From Proteromonas lacertae (Eukaryota > Sar > Bigyra > Opalinata > Proteromonadidae), in assembly GCA_002245135.1 (NCBI GenBank), contig NGBS01000315.1, positions 62,001 to 126,000 of the forward strand: a stretch of DNA of 64,000 nucleotides, read 5' to 3'. Below the pieces are notes generated by a model, which was not told the origin of the DNA, did not search any database, and was given only the letters and a program-made list of their open reading frames with translations. This document shows, in pieces, positions 60,655 to 64,000 of the stretch; position 1 is the stretch's first letter, and every line of letters begins with the position of its first letter. Position numbers and translations under genes: made by a program.

Positions 60655-61355
60655 ACAATTCTATATCATTTTTTTCATTATATTTCAACATACATTAATT
60701 CATCTTGATTTTTATAAATAAAATATTCTTAAAATATATTTGGCTTGATTCTTTTCTCAGAATTTTCTCGAATATATTCTTATTTTCACTTTTATTACTC
60801 TACACAATTATATATTCATCACACTTACACTCATATCATATTCACATTATCATATTATCATCATACACAGCTTTTAAACTGTTCAAAAACAACTTAGATA
60901 CAATTTTGAATCACTATACTACAATTAAACATTAAACATTAGATTTCACTTTTTTATCTTTCATTTTATATAATTCTAATATTACCTTTCACTCACTTTT
61001 ACAATTATACCAAATATTATCATCTATTCTATACATAGTCACATATTTCATCATTATCACCATCATCGAAATACACATCATTTCACCATTATACTTCATA
61101 GTAATCACAAAAATAGAATTTCTTTGTTTATTGGGTTTGAATAATCATTAGGCTTGATGAAATTTTTAGAATTTTCTGATTTTCAATCTATTGAATGAAA
61201 ATAAGTGTATGTAGATTTTGATGTATATAATAATAGAATGTTGGATGAAATGATATGAGCATGTATATATTAGACTGTTAGAAAGAAAAGAATAGTAAGA
61301 GTGTGAGAAACCAATGAAAGAGATATAAAATGATGAATTATATGTGATATATATT
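60655..61355 (-). repeat. Repeat beta, copy 3 (inverted)
   Basis: Reverse complement of copies 1 and 2. Together with copy 4 it forms the inner part of the fucosyltransferase inverted duplication. Confidence 0.85.
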
Positions 61356-61654
61356 TAACATGTCAACAGTAGCATAGGGCAGTTTAAAATATTTTATTTA
61401 TTAAAAATAACACGCATGTTAATAAATAGTAATGAAAATGAATATGGCTTTTCTTTGTTGCTGTATTATTCAATACCAAAAATGAGAGATAATTTTAAGC
61501 AGTTGTAAATACGTATTATTTTAGTTTTATATTTGGAAGTAGATATAGAAAAGAAAAATAAAGTGAAATTATTATCTATTTAAGATTATTATTGTAATAT
61601 AAATTCAAATTATATCTATTTTAATTTATCACTAAGTAATTTGTTATTGGTATG
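61356..61654. other. Unique spacer between repeat beta copies 3 and 4
   Basis: About 300 bases of AT-rich sequence with no open frame. It is the centre of the inverted fucosyltransferase duplication. Confidence 0.5.
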
Positions 61655-62150
61655 TTTTAAGAATCAGAAAATTTGAAAATTTTAAGAATCTTATCAAGCC
61701 AAATAATTATTCAAGCCCAAGAAACAAAGAAATTCTATTTTTGTGATTACTATGAAGTATATTGGTGTAATGATGTGCATTTCGATGATTGGTGTAATTG
61801 TAAAAGTGAGTGAAAAATAATATTAGTATTACATAAAATGAAAGATAAAAAAGTAAAATCTAATGTTTAATGGTTTATTGTAGTATAGTGATCCAAAATT
61901 GTATCTAAGTTGTATTTGAACAGTTTAAAATCTGTGTATGATAAAATGAATATGATGTGAGTGTGAATGTAATGAATATATGATTGTGTGGAGTAATAAA
62001 AGTGAAAATAAGAATATATTCGAGAAAATTCTGAGAAAAGAATCAAGCCAAATATATTATAAGAATATTTTATTTATAAAAATCAAGATGAATTAATGTA
62101 TGTTGAAATATAATGAAAAAAATGATATAGAATTGTATATGACAAATTTA
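61655..62150 (+). repeat. Repeat beta, copy 4 (partial)
   Basis: Shorter, more diverged copy. It lacks the CTAACAGTCTAATATATACA part. Its far end, GAATTGTATATGACAAATTTACA, matches only copy 3's inner end. Copies 3 and 4 are therefore a mirrored pair. Confidence 0.8.
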
Positions 62151-62303
62151 CATTTAATAGTATTTTGAAGTTGCTTATTATTTAAATGTAGAGAGTATGA
62201 ATATTAATGAAATAAATTCTTTAGAAATAGATAGAATAATTTATTTTGAAAAATGAAATGTGAAAAATGTGTTAATAATAAATATATGAATAAAAGAGTT
62301 GTA

Positions 62304-63411
62304 TGAGTAAATGTCTAGATATTATTGTTTGTTCATTGTTAATATTATTTATTCCAATTTTACATATATCAAAAATAGTAAAGTCAAATAATAGAAAATA
62401 TACAAATGTTGATAAAAAGAACAACCCTTACAATACACCTCCAAATTTTTTCATTATATACTGAAAAACATAAAGAATGGGTAAAAGGTTTGTTAAATAA
62501 AACAAAAAGTCGAAGTTTAGTGTATTATCAACATCCAAGTGGTGGAATGGGAAATAAATTACGAACTCTTGTTGGAGTAACATTTTTGTCAATGATGAGT
62601 GATAGAGCAATATTGTTACAGAATTGGAATACTTTGATTCATATTTCTCAACTCCGCTTTCAACAATTCATGTTCCTAGCGTTATTAATGGTGGTAGAAG
62701 ATATTTTGATTATATAACCTGTTTTAATGAAAATCAACTCAAAGAAATATCCTCAATAAATGAAGATCATTTGAAATTTTTTTAACATGTTGTGATTTGA
62801 CTGAATCATTTATAAAATATGGTAATTTTTGGTAATAAACTCAAGAATTCTGGATTAATAACTGAAAGATCAAAGAATATTATTGATAAACAATCAACTG
62901 AAATAAGACATTTCTTATATAAATTCTTCTTCAAACCATCAAAATTGGTCGAAAATGAAATAATGAAAATAACAAATAAGTTGTCAAAGAATAAATTATT
63001 GATAGGATTTCATTTTAGAACAAATCACAAAGGATGGAATGATAGAGGAGTGACATTTTTAAATAATCAACAAATAGAAGAAGCAATTCAAAATGCCACA
63101 AAAATATCAAAGAAATTAAAAAATGTAGAATGGTATATTTCAAGTGATGATAATGAGATATTAATGAAATATAAATCAAAATATCTTGAATATGTTGTTA
63201 ATGATATTCATGAGAAAGTTTATTCCAGAGGATCTGCTTCAAGAGTAACAGATGGATTTATATATTCTGTTGTTGAAGCTCATATATTATCAGAATGTAA
63301 AATATTGTTTTAACATCATCTAGTTCATTTTAGTGGAATTGCTTATTATAAATCTAAATTATCAATATATGAATTTTTAGTAAAGAATGTAGAATTATAT
63401 GGATGTAATTA
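62304..63411 (+). pseudogene. Inverted copy of the GT37-like fucosyltransferase gene, frame broken
   Basis: The sequence is almost base-for-base the reverse of 59380-60489, from the start (ATGAGTAAATGTCTAG) to the stop. It has at least six small indels, all in T or A runs or next to them: near 62,446, 62,630, 62,780, 62,828, 63,308 and 63,335. The substitution rate is very low by eye. Either a very recent pseudogene or a copy with consensus errors. Confidence 0.8.
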
Positions 63412-63440
63412 ATAAAATACAAATTTTCATGATAATATAT

Positions 63441-63790
63441 CATGAATTGTTCTATATTACTTTTGTTTATTATTTCTATACTTAGTAAGAGTCATCCTAC
63501 ACATATTGTGTTGAATATTAGAAGTAGTTTCTTTCATTGGTTTTCAATATATGTGTCAAAACAAAATTGTCCTTATAATGTAGTGTGTGAAATAGCTGAA
63601 AATAATAATAAAAATTCAATAAGTAATATGTTGAATTACTGTCGACCTAAATATCGAAGAACCATAACAAAGATGGTTATGATAAAGATTTTCAGTTTGC
63701 AATTACTTATCGATTATATTATACAAAACGCAATTTTGCTATGACATATTTTACATGTTATATTGCTAAGCAGTTTAATTATGTAAAATA
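63441..63790 (+). pseudogene. Truncated inverted copy of the GT10 fucosyltransferase gene
   Basis: Matches the first ~55 residues of the 58313-59350 gene exactly. An internal deletion and divergence then remove about 40 residues. Homology resumes (FQFAVTYRLYYTK-like) and ends near 63,760. The donor-binding block is absent, so the copy cannot be functional. Confidence 0.75.
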
Positions 63791-64000
63791 AGAAGATGTA
63801 GAAAGAAAGTTAAATCTCATTCACTTTCAAAATGCAATTAAAAAATTGATATTGTTATATATATTTATGGAAATTTCTTTCATAAATGAATGATATAACT
63901 TATAATACTATTTCTAATAACATTTTGTATAAAACATTATATAAACAATAGCTATTTATATGCATAGGCGTATAGGAATATTGAATTTTTGTTGTTTATA
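63791..64000. other. Gene-free end of window
   Basis: AT-rich sequence with no recognised gene or repeat. Confidence 0.5.

Overview
The window comes from a nuclear genome of an AT-rich unicellular eukaryote. Very small spliceosomal introns (about 25-60 bases, GTAT... to ...TAG) interrupt housekeeping genes for a proteasome subunit, a homomeric acetyl-CoA carboxylase, a PLAA/Doa1 homologue and an RBM42-type protein. Three eukaryotic 5S rRNA genes are present. The lineage cannot be fixed from the window. A free-living protist (for example an amoebozoan or heterolobosean) or an early-diverging fungus would fit.

Bases 1-18,200 are a compact core. Eight genes lie on both strands with gaps mostly under 250 bases: an EGF-repeat surface protein (cut by the window start), PLAA/Doa1, a probable OAS/cGAS-type nucleotidyltransferase, RBM42, GMPPA, a CDCA7-type zinc-finger protein, RPN3/PSMD3 and acetyl-CoA carboxylase.

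Bases 18,200-49,250 are an accessory block. It is dominated by five members of one expanded family of P-loop NTPases that resemble the Crinkler/RHS (CR) class. Three members (26.8-33.3 kb, 40.4-35.6 kb and 43.7-49.2 kb) are giant multi-exon proteins of about 1,500-2,100 residues. Their layout is: first NTPase, a putative nuclease-like motif, a coiled middle region, a conserved unnamed block, and a second NTPase. A fourth (21.2-24.9 kb) carries an N-terminal SPRY-like domain and two NTPases. A fifth (18.7-20.2 kb) is cut off inside its NTPase. Upstream regions share inverted CCAAT boxes and a TATA/octamer-like block. Gene fragments, a calcyphosin-like pseudogene, a Pro/Tyr-rich small protein and inverted repeats fill the gaps.

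Bases 49,250-53,740 form a large imperfect palindrome (arms about 1.56 kb). Each arm holds a 5S rRNA gene and a copy of a membrane-protein pseudogene tail. Bases 53,740-64,000 look subtelomere-like. Four copies of an approximately 0.5-0.8 kb noncoding repeat separate intronless glycan-modification genes: a bacterial-type acyltransferase-3/SGNH O-acetyltransferase, a GT10-type fucosyltransferase and a GT37-like fucosyltransferase. An inverted, decayed copy of the two fucosyltransferase genes follows.

Many frame breaks fall at homopolymers. Consensus sequencing error must therefore be excluded before the affected genes are called pseudogenes.
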